Assembly (NCBI RefSeq): GCF_009797935.1
Contig: NZ_VOLC01000018.1
Coordinates: forward strand, 62,001 to 126,000
Source of the DNA: Lunatibacter salilacus
GTDB lineage: Bacteria; Bacteroidota; Bacteroidia; Cytophagales; Cyclobacteriaceae
Length of the DNA: 64,000 nt
Direction: 5' to 3'
A model generated the notes under the pieces. It saw only the letters and a list, made by a program, of their open reading frames with translations. It had not been told where the DNA came from and did no database searches. A program made the translations under genes and the position numbers. Within the stretch, counting starts at the first letter, position 1; each line of letters opens with the position of its first letter. Below are positions 34,600-43,762 of this stretch, piece by piece.

Positions 34600-35076
34600 A
34601 TGGGAAACATACAGTATTACACCGAAGAAGGTCTGAAAAAACTCAAAGACGAGCTTCAAGAATTGAAAACAAAGGGTAGAACAGACATTGCAAAGCAAAT
34701 TGCGGAGGCAAGGGACAAAGGTGACTTGAGCGAAAATGCTGAATATGATGCCGCCAAAGATGCACAAGGCCACCTGGAGCTAAAAATCGCCAAACTTGAA
34801 AATGTTGTCGGCAATGCCAGGGTATTGGACAACTCCAAACTGGACACTTCGAAAGTAGGCATTTTGAGCACAGTGAAAATCAAAAACGTTAAAAACGGTA
34901 TGACCGTGACATATACCCTCGTGTCGGAAGAAGAAGCCGATCTGAAGGCCAATAAAATTTCCTTGGCCTCACCTTTTGGAAAGGGGCTATTGGGTAAGAA
35001 AAAAGGCGAGATTGCGCAAATCCAGGCACCTGCTGGAATGGTGGAATTCGAAATATTGGATATATCCCATGACTAA
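34600..35076 (+). CDS. greA: Transcription elongation factor GreA
   Basis: From the ATG at 34600, after an AGGAG site at 34581, the protein has 158 residues. The N-terminal antiparallel coiled coil (about 1-76: YYTEEGLKKLKDELQELK, DLSENAEYDAAKDAQG with the acidic tip) and the C-terminal globular domain (IKNVKNGMTVTYTLVSEEEAD, SPFGKGLLGKKKGE) are both present. GreA enters the RNA polymerase secondary channel and stimulates transcript cleavage to rescue backtracked complexes. An earlier ATG at 34558 lies within the leader hairpin and is rejected. Confidence 0.96.
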   Translation: MGNIQYYTEEGLKKLKDELQELKTKGRTDIAKQIAEARDKGDLSENAEYDAAKDAQGHLELKIAKLENVVGNARVLDNSKLDTSKVGILSTVKIKNVKNGMTVTYTLVSEEEADLKANKISLASPFGKGLLGKKKGEIAQIQAPAGMVEFEILDISHD

Positions 35077-35084
35077 ATTATTTT

Positions 35085-35113
35085 TCCCGGTTAGGTTCTA
35101 ATCGGGATTTTTT
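35085..35113 (+). terminator. Intrinsic terminator of greA
   Basis: TCCCGGTTAG and CTAATCGGGA pair with one wobble around a short loop, followed by six or more T, nine bases after the greA stop. Confidence 0.75.
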
Positions 35114-35133
35114 GTGACCAAAACAACCCAATC

Positions 35134-35535
35134 ATGTCAACCATCTTTACCAAAATCATCAACCGTGAAATACCTGCCTACATTGTGGCGGAAGATGAGC
35201 ACAGCATTGCTTTTTTGGATATTATGCCGTTGGTAAAGGGCCATTTATTGGTTGTCCCCAAAAAGGAAGTGGATTATATTTTTGATTTGGAGGATGAGGA
35301 CTATTCCAACCTACTCCTATTTTCCAAAAAAGTTGCGAAAGCGATGGAATCCGTCATCTCCTGTACCCGAATAGGCGTGGCTGTGATCGGATTGGAAGTC
35401 CCCCATGTACATATTCACCTAATCCCTTTGCGCAGTATGGGTGATATTGATTTTAGCCGCCCCAAGCTGAAGCTTTCCGAAGAGGTAATGAAGGAGATTG
35501 CCGCAAAAATTTCGGGTGCATATAACACACTTTAG
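35134..35535 (+). CDS. HIT family protein
   Basis: The 133-residue protein has the histidine triad fold: SIFTKIINREIPAYIVAEDE at the N-terminus, LLVVPKKEVDYIFDL, and the nucleotide-binding motif H-V-H-I-H-L-I-P near residue 90-97. HIT proteins hydrolyse phosphoramidate or dinucleoside polyphosphate bonds; the cellular substrate is unknown. Length is slightly longer than the 115-residue average, as common in Bacteroidota. It is separated from greA by a terminator. Confidence 0.9.
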   Translation: MSTIFTKIINREIPAYIVAEDEHSIAFLDIMPLVKGHLLVVPKKEVDYIFDLEDEDYSNLLLFSKKVAKAMESVISCTRIGVAVIGLEVPHVHIHLIPLRSMGDIDFSRPKLKLSEEVMKEIAAKISGAYNTL

Positions 35536-35540
35536 GAATT

Positions 35541-35743
35541 ACGAATTAAAAATTACGAATTACGAATTTAACTCATAACCCATCACTCATCACTCATACC
35601 CCATAATTCATCACTTTTCACTTTCCACTATTCACTTTCAACCATAACCCATCATTCAAATTACGAATTAAAAATTACGAATTCAACTCATAACCCATCA
35701 CCCATCACCCATCACTCATAACTCATAACTCATCACCCATCCC
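35541..35743. repeat. Low-complexity intergenic word tract
   Basis: About 200 bases fill the gap between convergent genes with variants of a few words: TTACGAATTAAAAATTACGAATT (twice), AACTCATAACCCATCACTCAT (several), and CATCACTTTTCACTTTCC. The two blocks of the TTACGAATT word are separated by the CATAACCC words, so the pattern is word shuffling rather than a clean tandem array. No frame or hairpin is seen. Confidence 0.8.
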
Positions 35744-37204
35744 CTATTTTATACTATAAGACTGCATAAAGGGTTGGCCGTTTGGCGTGATTCCTTCTAT
35801 ACGAAGTCTGCCGCTGAATTCCTCCAAATATTTCCCCAGCTTCTTTGGATCATTGGCTGGTTGGCCGTTCACTTGTGTGATTATAAATCCATTTCCAAGC
35901 CCTAGGTCACTAAGGTAACCGCGGGTCATTCCAGTGATTTTAACACCGTATTCGATATTCATCCTGTCTTTTTCTATGGAGTTTACAGTCTCCAACTTCG
36001 CACCTAGCAGGGGAGAGGTGTAAAACTCCCTTTTGATCACACCAGTCCCGCCAAATAAATTCTGAAGCGTAAGTTGCGCAGTTTCGGTTTTGTTTCCCCT
36101 TAGGAATGTGACACTAACTTGGTTTCCAGGGTAGTGGTAGGATAGCGCTTCTTCAAAGCTGCCTTTGCCTGTAATGGGGGTACCCTCAATCGATTTGATC
36201 ACATCATTTCGTTTCAATCCAGCTTTTTCTCCCGCACCTTCCCGGATCACATGCGATACGATGACGCCATCCAACGATTTAATATTCATTTCCTCTGCCA
36301 ATTCTGGAGTGATTTCGACCACATCCACGCCTGGTATTGCTTTCTGCACTTCCCCAAATTCAATCAGGTCATTGGCTATTTTACTGGCTATATCCACTGG
36401 AACAGCAAACCCATACCCAGTATAGGAACCGGTTCTTGACAGAATGGCGGTATTTATACCGACAAGATTTCCTTCCGTATTCACCAAAGCACCACCGGAG
36501 TTGCCGGGATTAATGGGGGCGTCTGTCTGTATAAAGGATTCCAGAGGAAATTCTCCTCCCATGATATTTATTTGCCGCTCTTTGGCTGACACGATACCTG
36601 CAGTCACAGTAGAGGTAAGGTTAAATGGGTTCCCAACCGCAATAACCCATTCACCAATTTGAAGGTCCCTGCTACTTCCCATGGTAATCGCAGGCATGTT
36701 TTGGGCTTCAATTTTTAAGACAGCAATGTCTGTGTTGGCATCGGCTCCTATCAAGCTGGCTTTGTAGGTCCTTTTCTGGTGTACTACCTCAATCGTCTCC
36801 GCACGGTCAATCACGTGGTTGTTGGTGATGATGTATCCATCCCCGCTGATGATCACCCCTGATCCGGTACTCACACGCTGTTGGGGGACGCCCTGACCGA
36901 AGAAATAATCAAAAATGCTATACCTGCGGGTATCTGTTCCTGAAAAATTTTTTATAAAAACCACCGAGTTGGTACTTTTTTTGGATGCTTCGATAAAAGA
37001 AACGGGTTGGTTGAAAACACTTGGTTTTTCTGCGGCTTCATCTACTTCCACATCATAAAAATTGGACGTCTGACGATTCCATCTCTCTACTTCCGCTATC
37101 GGATCAATGCCGGTATCCGTTTCAACAATAATGGAGTGAAAAAACCACGCCCCAAGTATGCCGCTAAAAAAGGCTAGGATTGTTGTTTGCAAGGTTTTAC
37201 GCAT
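35744..37204 (-). CDS. HtrA/DegP-type serine protease with PDZ domains
   Basis: The 486-residue protein has an N-terminal membrane segment or uncleaved signal (residues 5-25), a trypsin-like protease domain with the full triad H130 (TNNH), D159 (NTD) and S236 (PGNSGGAL), and two PDZ domains (about 280-375, ending GNQVSVTFLRGN, and 390-486). It degrades or chaperones misfolded envelope proteins in the periplasm. Only one such gene is visible here. Upstream lies a 234-base AT-rich gap shared with divergent dxr; the downstream side is the word tract. Confidence 0.93.
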   Translation of the reverse strand: MRKTLQTTILAFFSGILGAWFFHSIIVETDTGIDPIAEVERWNRQTSNFYDVEVDEAAEKPSVFNQPVSFIEASKKSTNSVVFIKNFSGTDTRRYSIFDYFFGQGVPQQRVSTGSGVIISGDGYIITNNHVIDRAETIEVVHQKRTYKASLIGADANTDIAVLKIEAQNMPAITMGSSRDLQIGEWVIAVGNPFNLTSTVTAGIVSAKERQINIMGGEFPLESFIQTDAPINPGNSGGALVNTEGNLVGINTAILSRTGSYTGYGFAVPVDIASKIANDLIEFGEVQKAIPGVDVVEITPELAEEMNIKSLDGVIVSHVIREGAGEKAGLKRNDVIKSIEGTPITGKGSFEEALSYHYPGNQVSVTFLRGNKTETAQLTLQNLFGGTGVIKREFYTSPLLGAKLETVNSIEKDRMNIEYGVKITGMTRGYLSDLGLGNGFIITQVNGQPANDPKKLGKYLEEFSGRLRIEGITPNGQPFMQSYSIK

Positions 37205-37438
37205 GTTGTCTCAATTTTCGTTCACTTTCTGGTTAACGATAATATTTACGAATTAACTGAATATTACGGCTAATTTTAAAAACGAAATGTATGCCAAAAG
37301 CATTAAGTCTGAAAAAGAGTCAAAAAAAACAGTGAATACTGATTGAACCTTGTAAATTTGTCAGTCAATAAGCGAAAGCCATTCCTAATTTTCTTTCTGC
37401 CTTATTAAAATCACCAGGTAGAAATCTTAGAATTGAAC

Positions 37439-38602
37439 ATGTCAGAAAAAAGAAGCGTAGCAATTTTGGGCTCTACGGGAAGCATAGGTACTCAGACCTT
37501 AGATGTTATCCAACGTCACCCGGATCGGTTCCAAGTAGAAGTCCTCACTGCCCAGAACAACGCGGATTTATTAATTTCCCAAGCGTTACAATATAACCCA
37601 AATGCCGTCGTCATTGGCAATGAATCATTGTATGAGCAGGTGAAATCAGCTTTGGCGCCACACGATATCAAAGTATATGCCGGCCAGGCAGCCATTGCAC
37701 AGGTAGTGGAAATGGACACTATTGACGTGGTTCTGACGGCCTTGGTAGGATATGCGGGGTTGATTCCCACGATGCGGGCTATAGAAGCCGGAAAGCCAAT
37801 TGCCTTGGCCAATAAGGAAACCCTTGTGGTGGCAGGAGAGTTGGTTACGGCGTTGGCCAGATCCAAGGGAGTGAACATTTATCCGGTGGATTCTGAGCAT
37901 TCCGCCATTTTTCAGTGCTTGGTAGGAGAATTTCACAATCCCATTGAGAAAATTATCCTTACGGCCTCCGGGGGCCCATTTAGGGGAAAGGACACCGAGT
38001 TTCTCCGCCATGTTACCAAAGAACAGGCCCTAAAACACCCCAATTGGGATATGGGTGCCAAGATTACCATAGATTCCGCTTCGTTGATGAATAAAGGGCT
38101 TGAGGTAATAGAAGCAAAGTGGCTTTTTAACCTGACTCCGGCACAAATTGAAGTCGTGGTACACCCCCAATCCATAATACATTCTTTGGTTCAGTTTGAA
38201 GATGGTTCCATCAAAGCACAACTTGGACTACCGGATATGCGTATTCCCATTCAGTTTGCTTTGTCATATCCCGACCGGCTGTTTTCGGATCTTCCGAGAT
38301 TTGATTTTGGGAGGTATCCTTCACTTACATTTGAGGAGCCCGATATGGATACCTTTAGAAACCTGAAACTGGCCTTTTCCGCGTTGGAAAAGGGGGGTAA
38401 TGTGCCTTGCGTACTAAACGCTGCCAACGAGATTGTGGTGGCTGCATTCCTAAAGGATAAGGTGGGTTTCTTGGAAATGTCATCAGTAATTGAACAGAGT
38501 ATGGATAAAATTGGTTTTATTGCGTCCCCTTCTTTGGAGGATCTTATTCAAACAGACCAGGAGACAAGATTAATTACAGAAGAAATAATCAGGAATAAAT
38601 AA
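37439..38602 (+). CDS. dxr: 1-deoxy-D-xylulose 5-phosphate reductoisomerase
   Basis: From the ATG at 37439 the protein has 387 residues. It starts KRSVAILGSTGSIGTQTLDVI (NADPH fold), and has ALANKETLVVAGE, VDSEHSAIFQCL with metal ligands, TASGGPFR, ATIDSASLMNKGLEVIEA-like and VVHPQSIIHSLVQF segments. It makes 2-C-methyl-D-erythritol 4-phosphate, the committed step of the MEP isoprenoid pathway. A TTG two codons earlier is also in frame. TAAATTTG at 37353-37360 could be its -7 box, with no good partner box. rseP follows after one base. Confidence 0.96.
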   Translation: MSEKRSVAILGSTGSIGTQTLDVIQRHPDRFQVEVLTAQNNADLLISQALQYNPNAVVIGNESLYEQVKSALAPHDIKVYAGQAAIAQVVEMDTIDVVLTALVGYAGLIPTMRAIEAGKPIALANKETLVVAGELVTALARSKGVNIYPVDSEHSAIFQCLVGEFHNPIEKIILTASGGPFRGKDTEFLRHVTKEQALKHPNWDMGAKITIDSASLMNKGLEVIEAKWLFNLTPAQIEVVVHPQSIIHSLVQFEDGSIKAQLGLPDMRIPIQFALSYPDRLFSDLPRFDFGRYPSLTFEEPDMDTFRNLKLAFSALEKGGNVPCVLNAANEIVVAAFLKDKVGFLEMSSVIEQSMDKIGFIASPSLEDLIQTDQETRLITEEIIRNK

Positions 38603-38603
38603 T

Positions 38604-39923
38604 ATGGATACGTTGATAATGGTTGCTCAGTTGTTACTGGGCCTGTCGATTTTAGTAGGGCTTCATGAATTGGGCCACTTGCTGACGGCAAAAATGTTTG
38701 GGATGAGGGTGGAAAAGTTTTCCATTGGGTTCCCTCCAAAAATCGCAGGATTTAAATATGGCGAAACGGAATATTCAATCGGCGCCATTCCCTTGGGTGG
38801 GTTTGTGAAAATTTCCGGTATGGTCGATGAGTCCGTGGATATGGATCAATTGTCTTCAGAGCCACAGCCGTGGGAGTTTCGATCAAAGCCCGCCTGGCAG
38901 CGGTTGATTGTGATGCTGGGAGGGATTATCGTTAATGTCGTTACGGGAATACTGATATTTGTATTTCTTGTGTACGACCGCGGTGAAACCTACTTCTCCA
39001 GAGACCAGGTATTGGAACACGGTATTGTAGCTTATGAAATAGGCGAACAGATTGGCTTTCAGGATGGAGATAAGGTGTTGGATATCAATGGTGAAATCTA
39101 TCAATCCATCAATGATTTGAGTAGCGGGGACGCACTGTTGAGTAATAATGGATACTACACCGTTGACAGGAATGGGGAGCGCGTGACCGTTCCTATACCC
39201 CGGGGTTTTATCAATTCGTTTTCTGACAAGGAGAGCATGTCCAGATTTGTCAATATCCGCTTTCCTTTTGAGGTAGGGGAGGTGACTCCGGACCAAGGGG
39301 CTGAATCTGCCGGTATAAAGTCCGGAGACAAAATCCTGGCCGTAGACGGGAAAGAGATTTATTATTTCGACGAACTTCAAAAAGCACTTGCTGAGAAAGA
39401 AAACCAGCGCGTGGAGATCCTTATTGAAAGGGAAGGGAACACTTTTGCTGTGGAATCAGCGGTAAGCGATGCTGCTACCATCGGAATTGCAGTTAGCAGC
39501 CTGCTGGAACCCGTTCGGAAAAAGTATTCTTTTGCGCAATCAGTGCCCTTGGGAGTGAAAAGGGCGTTTGAAGTCGTCATTGTCAATGCACGGGCGATGG
39601 GTAAGATGTTTACCGGGGAGGTTTCTGCCAAAAATGTTAGTGGACCCATCGGTATGGCCAAAATATATGGTTCCACTTGGGATTGGGTGAAATTTTGGTC
39701 CATAACTGGGCTTATATCCATGATATTGGCATTTATGAATTTTCTACCCATACCGGCATTGGACGGAGGACATGTCATGTTTATATTATATGAAATGATT
39801 TCCGGCCGCGCACCCTCAGACAGGTTTTTGGAAAACGCACAAAAAGTGGGGATGGTAATCTTGTTGATGATTATGGTGTTTGCCATCGGCAATGATATCG
39901 TGAAGCTTTTCGTGGGGAGTTGA
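38604..39923 (+). CDS. rseP: RIP metalloprotease RseP (site-2 protease)
   Basis: The 439-residue membrane protein has the zinc site H21-E-L-G-H25 in its first helix, the GIPLGGFVKISGM-type loop, two PDZ domains in the middle (about 130-230 and 225-300), and the second signature N-F-L-P-I-P-A-L-D-G-G-H near residue 385 with the third zinc ligand. Site-2 proteases cut membrane-spanning anti-sigma factors and signal-peptide remnants. The dxr-rseP pairing with a one-base gap is conserved in Bacteroidota. A strong terminator follows. Confidence 0.95.
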   Translation: MDTLIMVAQLLLGLSILVGLHELGHLLTAKMFGMRVEKFSIGFPPKIAGFKYGETEYSIGAIPLGGFVKISGMVDESVDMDQLSSEPQPWEFRSKPAWQRLIVMLGGIIVNVVTGILIFVFLVYDRGETYFSRDQVLEHGIVAYEIGEQIGFQDGDKVLDINGEIYQSINDLSSGDALLSNNGYYTVDRNGERVTVPIPRGFINSFSDKESMSRFVNIRFPFEVGEVTPDQGAESAGIKSGDKILAVDGKEIYYFDELQKALAEKENQRVEILIEREGNTFAVESAVSDAATIGIAVSSLLEPVRKKYSFAQSVPLGVKRAFEVVIVNARAMGKMFTGEVSAKNVSGPIGMAKIYGSTWDWVKFWSITGLISMILAFMNFLPIPALDGGHVMFILYEMISGRAPSDRFLENAQKVGMVILLMIMVFAIGNDIVKLFVGS

Positions 39924-39951
39924 TGGCAGTCGGATAATACACGATGGATGG

Positions 39952-39987
39952 AAAAAAGGAAGCGGTTTGTAACCGCTTCCTTTTTTT
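39952..39987 (+). terminator. Strong intrinsic terminator of dxr-rseP
   Basis: AAAAAGGAAGCGGTT and AACCGCTTCCTTTTT form a 15-base stem around a 3-base loop with a T-run of seven. It overlaps the predicted lon promoter (39966-39997). Confidence 0.85.
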
Positions 39988-39997
39988 GATATATTTG
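39966..39997 (+). promoter_or_regulatory. Promoter overlapping the rseP terminator, probably for lon
   Basis: TTTG at 39966-39969 and TATATTTG at 39990-39997 are 20 bases apart, an exact consensus. The upstream box falls in the loop side of the terminator hairpin. The predicted transcript starts near 40004 and has a leader of about 255 bases before lon. Confidence 0.55.
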
Positions 39998-40134
39998 AGA
40001 AATATTTCGTTTTTCCCTTTTATACTTTTAATTTACTCCCTGAAAATACTGACAATTTGGGTAATCGTAAATACTGGCATAGGGCTTGTTTAATCTGTTG
40101 GATATTGGAAAGATAATCTTTTAGCTTTAATTTA

Positions 40135-40212
40135 ATGAAATCGAGCATGACAAAAGCGTCACACGAAGGGAAGAATATCATGGCGAGATTCCATGTGGCA
40201 ACTGAAAAATAA
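40135..40212 (+). repeat. MKSS mini-ORF leader element, copy C (intact frame)
   Basis: ATG at 40135 opens a 25-codon frame that begins MKSSMTKASHEGKNIMARF and ends TAA at 40210-40212. It aligns codon for codon with copy B (11477) over 19 codons. It lies in the predicted lon leader, followed by AAAAATAATAATAAAC and another start codon. Confidence 0.6.
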
Positions 40213-40222
40213 TAATAAACAC

Positions 40223-40261
40223 ATGAAATTTGGCATCAGCAATGTCATACTGACTATATGA
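40223..40261 (+). CDS. Possible 12-residue leader peptide coupled to lon
   Basis: A frame of 12 codons, [12 protein letters not shown], starts 10 bases after copy C of the MKSS element and its TGA overlaps the lon ATG as ATGA. This spacing is typical of translational coupling. With no homologue seen it may be chance; the call rests on the overlap and on the A-rich site before the ATG. Confidence 0.3.
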   Translation: MKFGISNVILTI

Positions 40262-42744
40262 GTAATTTCGGCAATCAATTATATCAATCGTTAATGATGG
40301 GTGATTATTCAGGTGAAGGGGATCTCATTCACCTGATTACGGATGAGGAGGATGAATCTGCGACCAAGGAAGAATTTTTTTCTGATGAAATACCCATACT
40401 TTCTGTAAGAAATACCGTTTTATTTCCAGGTGTTGTTATTCCGATTACGGTAGGAAGACAGCGTTCTATCCGCCTGGTGAAGAAGGCTCAGAAAGGAGAT
40501 AAACTTATAGGGGTATGTGCGCAGAGGAATCCAAACATGGAGGACCCTTCATGGCCGGATATCTATTCGGTGGGCACATTGGCAAAAATTATTAAAATGA
40601 TTGTGTTGCCGGACGGTAATACCACAATCATTATTCAGGGAAAAAAACGATTTAAGATTCGGGAAGAGATTTCCGATGATCCCTATTTTTTGGCTAAGGT
40701 AGATTACCTCGATGAATCATTCCCGGCAGATAACAAAGAGATTGAAGCACTGGAGCAATCCCTGAAAGAAGCGGCGTTTAAAATTCTTCAACTCAATCCG
40801 GAAATACCCCGGGAGGCCCAAGTGGCTTTGGATAATATCGACAGTACCTCTTTCTTGACGCACTTTTTGTCTTCAAACATCAACGCGCCTGTGGAATCCA
40901 AGCAGCGGCTATTGGAGATTAATGAGGGGATCGAAAGGGCGACATTGCTGCTTGAATTTATGATGAAGGACATTCAGATGCTGGAGCTGAAGAGTGAGAT
41001 TCAGAAGAAAGTCCATACAGATATCGATCAGCAGCAACGTGACTATTTCCTACGGCAGCAGATGAAAGTGTTGCAGACGGAACTGGGGGAAGAAGGGTCA
41101 GAAAAGGAAATCGACGACCTGCTCGCAAAAGGGAAAAAGAAAAAATGGCCTGTAGAAGTGGCCAAGCATTTTCAGAAGGAAGTCCACAAAATCCTGCGCA
41201 TGAACCCATCCGCAGCGGAGTATCCCATTGCGTTAAACTATGCGGAAGTAATGGTAGAGCTTCCCTGGAATGAATACACAAACGACAACTTCGACCTGCA
41301 TAGAGCGAAGCGGATATTGGATAAGGACCATTTTGGTCTGGATAAGGTGAAGGAGCGGATCATTGAATACATGGCTGTTCTCAAACTGAAAAATGACATC
41401 AAAGGCCCCATACTGTGCCTTTATGGCCCACCCGGTGTAGGGAAGACCTCATTGGGTAAATCCATCGCACGGGCATTGGGTAGGAAATACATACGCATGT
41501 CCCTGGGAGGGCTTCATGATGAAGCCGAGATTAGGGGACACCGTAAGACCTACGTAGGTGCCATGCCAGGAAAGATAATCCAAAACATGAAAAAGGCCAA
41601 GTCGTCCAACCCGGTCTTCGTGCTGGATGAAATTGACAAAATCAGTTCTGACTTCCGTGGGGATCCTTCATCCGCATTTCTGGAGGTTTTGGATCCCGAA
41701 CAAAATTATGCGTTTACGGACAATTTCTTGGAAGTGGAATATGACCTTTCCAAGGTGCTTTTCGTGGCAACAGCCAATTCCTTGGATACTATTCAGCCCG
41801 CACTGAGGGACAGGATGGAGATCATCGAGGTGACTGGATATACACTGGAGGAAAAGGTGGAAATAGCAATCAGGCACTTAATCCCCAAACAACGAGCTGA
41901 CCATGGCCTCAAAGCCAAAGATATACAGTTTAGCAGGGAAGCCATTGTCAAAGTCATTGACGATTATACCCGGGAATCAGGGGTAAGAAGTTTAGAGCGT
42001 TTGTTAGGTAAGGTGATCCGGAATATTGCAAAGTCCATTGCCATGGAGGAACCGTATAAGAAAAAAGTAACCCCCCAAATGGTCCGCAAAATTCTGGGCG
42101 GGGAGGTATTTGATAAAGAACTTTACCAAGACAACAGCCTAGCCGGCGTGGTGACAGGCTTGGCCTGGACTTCCGTAGGCGGGGAGATATTGTTTATTGA
42201 AGCCAGTCTAAGCAAAGGAAAAGGAAAATTGACCCTTTCCGGCCAACTTGGAGATGTCATGAAAGAATCAGCCATGACGGCGATTTCCTACTTGAAATCC
42301 AAATCGGAAAAAATAGGGCTTGATCACCGGGTATTTGATCAGTATGACCTGCACATACATGTGCCTGCGGGAGCGGTTCCGAAAGATGGACCTTCTGCGG
42401 GAATTACCATGTTGACAGCTATAGCATCGGTCTATACTCAGCGAAAGGTGAAATCCAAATTGGCCATGACTGGTGAGATTACCCTCCGTGGGAAAGTAAT
42501 GCCTGTTGGGGGTATCAAGGAGAAAATCCTGGCCGCAAGAAGAGCCGGGATTAAGGACATCATCCTGTGCAAAAAGAATCAAAAGGATATAGATGAGATT
42601 GAGGATATTTATCTGAAAGGCGTAACCTTTCACTTCGTTGAGCATGTACAGGAAGTTTTGGATATCGCATTGTTGGATGAATTGGTAGATGAGTCGGTAC
42701 AGTTTACCTTTGAGTCTTCGTACCAAAAGTCCATTGAAAGTTAA
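40258..42744 (+). CDS. lon: ATP-dependent protease Lon
   Basis: The 828-residue protein has the LonA order: an N-terminal substrate-binding domain (about 40-245, [21 protein letters not shown]), a coiled-coil linker, an AAA+ module (about 345-585, GPPGVGKTS with K396, [10 protein letters not shown]), and a C-terminal serine-lysine protease domain with S713 (PKDGPSAG) and K756 (GGIKEK). It degrades misfolded and regulatory proteins in the cytoplasm. The N-terminal acidic extension (about 35 residues) is somewhat long. Its leader carries a mini-ORF element, a possible coupled peptide and a promoter within the upstream terminator. Confidence 0.97.
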   Translation: MSNFGNQLYQSLMMGDYSGEGDLIHLITDEEDESATKEEFFSDEIPILSVRNTVLFPGVVIPITVGRQRSIRLVKKAQKGDKLIGVCAQRNPNMEDPSWPDIYSVGTLAKIIKMIVLPDGNTTIIIQGKKRFKIREEISDDPYFLAKVDYLDESFPADNKEIEALEQSLKEAAFKILQLNPEIPREAQVALDNIDSTSFLTHFLSSNINAPVESKQRLLEINEGIERATLLLEFMMKDIQMLELKSEIQKKVHTDIDQQQRDYFLRQQMKVLQTELGEEGSEKEIDDLLAKGKKKKWPVEVAKHFQKEVHKILRMNPSAAEYPIALNYAEVMVELPWNEYTNDNFDLHRAKRILDKDHFGLDKVKERIIEYMAVLKLKNDIKGPILCLYGPPGVGKTSLGKSIARALGRKYIRMSLGGLHDEAEIRGHRKTYVGAMPGKIIQNMKKAKSSNPVFVLDEIDKISSDFRGDPSSAFLEVLDPEQNYAFTDNFLEVEYDLSKVLFVATANSLDTIQPALRDRMEIIEVTGYTLEEKVEIAIRHLIPKQRADHGLKAKDIQFSREAIVKVIDDYTRESGVRSLERLLGKVIRNIAKSIAMEEPYKKKVTPQMVRKILGGEVFDKELYQDNSLAGVVTGLAWTSVGGEILFIEASLSKGKGKLTLSGQLGDVMKESAMTAISYLKSKSEKIGLDHRVFDQYDLHIHVPAGAVPKDGPSAGITMLTAIASVYTQRKVKSKLAMTGEITLRGKVMPVGGIKEKILAARRAGIKDIILCKKNQKDIDEIEDIYLKGVTFHFVEHVQEVLDIALLDELVDESVQFTFESSYQKSIES

Positions 42745-43741
42745 TGGAAGCCATATAGTTTGTTGCTTGGGGATGCTGTTGGCCATGGTATCCAGACCGG
42801 GGTTAGCCCAATCTTCAGGCCGAGCATTCGGTTTTCTGAATCAGCCAAGCTTTACAGGCTTGGCTGGTTTGGGTGGCGTTAATCTGACATCTACGGGGGA
42901 TCCGATGATGTTTCTTTCGAACCCAGCTTTATCCGATTCCCTGCATCAAAAAAAAATTTCACTTCATTACCTGAATTTTCCGGGAGACATTCAAGTGGCC
43001 ACCCTGGGGTACTTGCTGCCGGGACCGATAGAAAGTACTATCAGTCTTGGTCTCCAATACTTCAATTACGGGGAATTTGAAGGTTTTGACGATACGGGGT
43101 TCCCACTTGGTACCTTTAGCGCCAATGAGTTTGCGCTGACAGCAGGATTGGGTAAATCCTTTGGCGTGTTTAGGTATGGGGTAAATGCCAAATTGTTGGG
43201 CTCAGTGCTGGAAAGCTATCAGGCTTATGCGCTGGCCATGGATTTTGGCGTCACTTATCGTCATCCGCAGCAGGACTTGGTGTTGGCTGTAGTAGCCAAG
43301 CAGGTGGGCGTTGTCCTGAAAAATTACTTCGAGGATGTTCCACTCTCCCTTCCTGCTGACATACGTGTAGGTGCGAGTTACAAGGCAACCGAAATGCCGA
43401 TAAGGTTTCACCTTTCTGTTCGGAATTTGATTGGAGATGCGGACGCCTTTCTAGCCATTCCACAGGAAGAGCAAGCAATTGGGGAAAGGATTTTCCGTAG
43501 AGTGGTGTTGGGAGCGGAGCTTTTAGTCCATGAATCGGTTCAACTGAGAGCGGGATATAACCACCTCATTCGGAAGGAATTTGCCGCCATTGGGGGGCAG
43601 GGGATGGGAGGCTTTTCGGGAGGTCTGCTGTTTTCGTCCAAGAAATTCGCTTTCTCATATTCCCGCATGTTTTACCATGTGCCGGGGGGAACCCATCTAA
43701 TGGGAATAAGTACAAACTTAAATGAGTTGAGGAAGTTTTAA
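42689..43741 (+). CDS. porQ: Type IX secretion system protein PorQ
   Basis: The 350-residue protein resembles PorQ, an outer-membrane beta-barrel-like protein tied to the type IX secretion system of Bacteroidota: after the signal comes GRAFGFLNQPSFTGLAGLGGVNL, then DPMMFLSNPALSDSLHQKKISLHYLNFPGDI and repeated beta strands to the C-terminus. The 5' end overlaps lon by 56 bases if the ATG at 42689 is used; a TTG at 42734 would give a cleaner signal peptide ([12 protein letters not shown]) and only an 11-base overlap. No other T9SS gene is in the window. Confidence 0.82.
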   Translation: MSRYSLPLSLRTKSPLKVNGSHIVCCLGMLLAMVSRPGLAQSSGRAFGFLNQPSFTGLAGLGGVNLTSTGDPMMFLSNPALSDSLHQKKISLHYLNFPGDIQVATLGYLLPGPIESTISLGLQYFNYGEFEGFDDTGFPLGTFSANEFALTAGLGKSFGVFRYGVNAKLLGSVLESYQAYALAMDFGVTYRHPQQDLVLAVVAKQVGVVLKNYFEDVPLSLPADIRVGASYKATEMPIRFHLSVRNLIGDADAFLAIPQEEQAIGERIFRRVVLGAELLVHESVQLRAGYNHLIRKEFAAIGGQGMGGFSGGLLFSSKKFAFSYSRMFYHVPGGTHLMGISTNLNELRKF

Positions 43742-43762
43742 CCTCAGCATAAAACAGATACG

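Noticed and set aside
35541-35743. A CRISPR array or direct-repeat array.
   Set aside because: Words vary in length and order, with no constant repeat-spacer pattern and no cas genes.
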